Assembly: GCF_009725235.1 (NCBI RefSeq)
Contig: NZ_WJFC01000025.1
Location: 34,927 to 98,926, forward strand
DNA: 64,000 bases
Direction: 5' to 3'
Source: Scytonema sp. UIC 10036
GTDB taxonomy: Bacteria > Cyanobacteriota > Cyanobacteriia > Cyanobacteriales > Nostocaceae
In this document: positions 63,121 to 64,000 of the stretch, in pieces
Layout of the letters: every line of letters begins with the position of its first letter
How positions within the stretch are numbered: position 1 is the stretch's first letter
The notes under the pieces: generated by a model
What the model saw: only the letters and a program-made list of their open reading frames with translations
The model's database searches: none
Told to the model about the DNA's origin: nothing
Program-made: the position numbers and the translations under genes

Positions 63121-63138
63121 GGTAGTTTAGTTACATTA

Positions 63139-63227
63139 TTACCCCCCTTAATCCCCCCTTGGAAAGGGGGGAAATAAGAGAAATTCAGTTCCCTCCCCTT
63201 TCCAAGGTCTGGGTTAGGGTGGGGTAA
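63139..63227. repeat. C/G-rich hairpin repeat, copy 2 (inverted)
   Basis: Contains CCCCCCTTGGAAAGGGGGG and CCCTCCCCTTTCCAAGG, the inverted counterpart of 60633-60720. It immediately follows the sbp stop codon and may also terminate transcription. Confidence 0.88.
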
Positions 63228-63290
63228 AAAATATTTGATACATCAATCATGACGTTTAAAACATCCTCTAAGGTGTAAGTGTAAGCCAAA

Positions 63291-63746
63291 TTAGCTTGTA
63301 ACTGTTTTCTGACGTTTTAAGATAATTCCCAAACAGCCAGCCATTAGCACACTTAGAATTGTAGTAGGTTCAGGAATGGCTTTTGCTGCGACAATTTTGA
63401 AGTCAGGTCCGTTGTCATTAGGAACATTAGGAAGAAGCCCATCATTGTTAGCACTTGTTAATCGCAATGTTTTTGTCGTGATTCCATCCAAGCGAATGCC
63501 AAGTGAACCAATATTGAAGGGTCCATTGTTAAGGATCGGAATGACCTGAGTACTGATATTGTAGTCAGCTTTCGTGTAGTTTTGCCTCAAGATTTTGTAA
63601 CTTGCTATAACCGCATTATTGTCGTCCAACGCTTCAACCAATAGATCGCTATCGCCCGCAACTGCTCCGCCTGCGGTTCCACCACGTTCCCAGACGAAGA
63701 AGGTATTTACAGGATTTTCAACTAACCCGTCAGGAGTCCCCCACGC
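63291..63746 (-). pseudogene. PEP-CTERM sorting-domain protein, 5'-truncated
   Basis: The minus-strand reading ends IPEPTTILSVLMAGCLGIIL then KRQK, a PEP-CTERM exosortase signal (PEP motif, hydrophobic helix, basic tail) that anchors or sorts exported proteins. Upstream the frame is coherent (GLVENPVNTFFVWERGGTAG and SIGSLGIRLDGITTKTLRL-type repeats) as far as 63746, where a TGA interrupts it, 13 bases from the start of a group II intron. The beginning of the gene, including its signal peptide, lies beyond or is destroyed by that insertion. Confidence 0.75.
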
Positions 63747-63761
63747 TCATTTGGTACTCCG

Positions 63762-64000
63762 GTGCGATTCGTTGTTAGCTGAATCACGGTAACCAGTCCG
63801 TACATAAGCTAACTAAGGTGAAATCCTAGAGTAACCTTAAACTCTCGGTCGGATGTAGGTGAAAGTCCTACTCATCAAACTCAGATGTAACTCCTTATCT
63901 GCCCACAGTGACCGCACTCGGAATTGCGGAGGCTGAAGCTGGGAACAGGGCGCAATCAGACGGCTGTTATGGGTTGACACTGGCGCTAACAGGGAGTTCC
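63762..64000 (+). mobile_element. 5' end of a second group II intron (runs off the window)
   Basis: From GTGCG at 63762 the plus strand reads GTGCGATTCGTTGTTAGC and later AGGTGAAAGTCCTACTC and GCTGGGAACAGGGCGCAATC. These are typical of domain I of bacterial group II introns. No ORF is expected in this part. The rest, with the reverse transcriptase and domain V, should lie to the right. It reads opposite to the PEP-CTERM gene it interrupts. Confidence 0.75.

Overview
The window reads as chromosomal DNA of a filamentous (Nostocales-type) cyanobacterium. The basis is the many copies of the HIP1 octamer GCGATCGC and its derivatives, heptameric CAAAATC short tandem repeats, dispersed hairpin repeats of cyanobacterial type, a cyanobacterial groES-groEL operon, group II introns, an Uma2 endonuclease and a PEP-CTERM protein. 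No species can be named from the sequence alone. Base composition is AT-rich to moderate, except for two copies of a strikingly GC-rich flavin monooxygenase gene that look transferred.

The theme is scavenging of organic sulfur, embedded in heavily rearranged DNA. Recognisable parts are two SfnB/DszC-like flavin monooxygenases (0.3-3.7 kb), a truncated NtaA-type monooxygenase between them, two nearly identical luciferase-like monooxygenases (5.4-6.5 and 41.9-43.0 kb), an SfnG/SsuD-like monooxygenase with a TauD-family dioxygenase and a class II aldolase (28.7-31.8 kb), two TauE/SafE exporters (27.0 and 56.8 kb), a FAD protein fused to an ETHE1-type persulfide dioxygenase (18.4-20.7 kb), sulfonate-type (SsuA/NrtA/TauA) binding proteins (41.1, 44.3, 49.2 kb) and a sulfate-binding protein (61.9 kb). 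No SsuB ATPase, SsuC permease or SsuE reductase is present. At least five further binding-protein fragments are scattered through the window.

Layout: 0-4.3 kb SfnB-like pair and debris; 4.4-4.9 kb RelE-type toxin-antitoxin; 5-7.6 kb GC-rich monooxygenase repeat breaking an MBL-fold gene, a possible transposon end and a broken cupin gene; 7.6-13.8 kb ABC exporter, aldo/keto reductase and a three-gene monooxygenase-hydrolase-methyltransferase operon; 14-21.1 kb dehydrogenases, a DMT transporter and the FAD-ETHE1 fusion, the last lying between 229-bp direct repeats; 21.2-23.2 kb groESL; 23.8-26.8 kb a CmcJ/NvfI-family gene interrupted by a group II intron; 27-31.8 kb sulfonate genes; 32-38.7 kb glycosyltransferase and a decayed repeated alcohol dehydrogenase/SRPBCC array; 39.4-43.2 kb transposase remnants, binding proteins and the second GC-rich repeat; 43.4-53.6 kb mixed metabolic genes; 54-61 kb a probable operon (FAD oxidoreductase, CmcJ/NvfI-like, TauE, D-2-hydroxyacid dehydrogenase, a small protein, two tandem ferritin-like proteins, a binding-protein remnant); 61-64 kb O-methyltransferase, sulfate-binding protein, PEP-CTERM gene and the 5' end of a second group II intron.

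Inferred working model: binding proteins capture sulfonates or related compounds, reduced-flavin and Fe(II) oxygenases release sulfite, TauE/SafE proteins export excess sulfite, and the ETHE1-like fusion handles persulfide. The tandem ferritin-like pair with its small partner is the least familiar component and the best candidate for undescribed chemistry.
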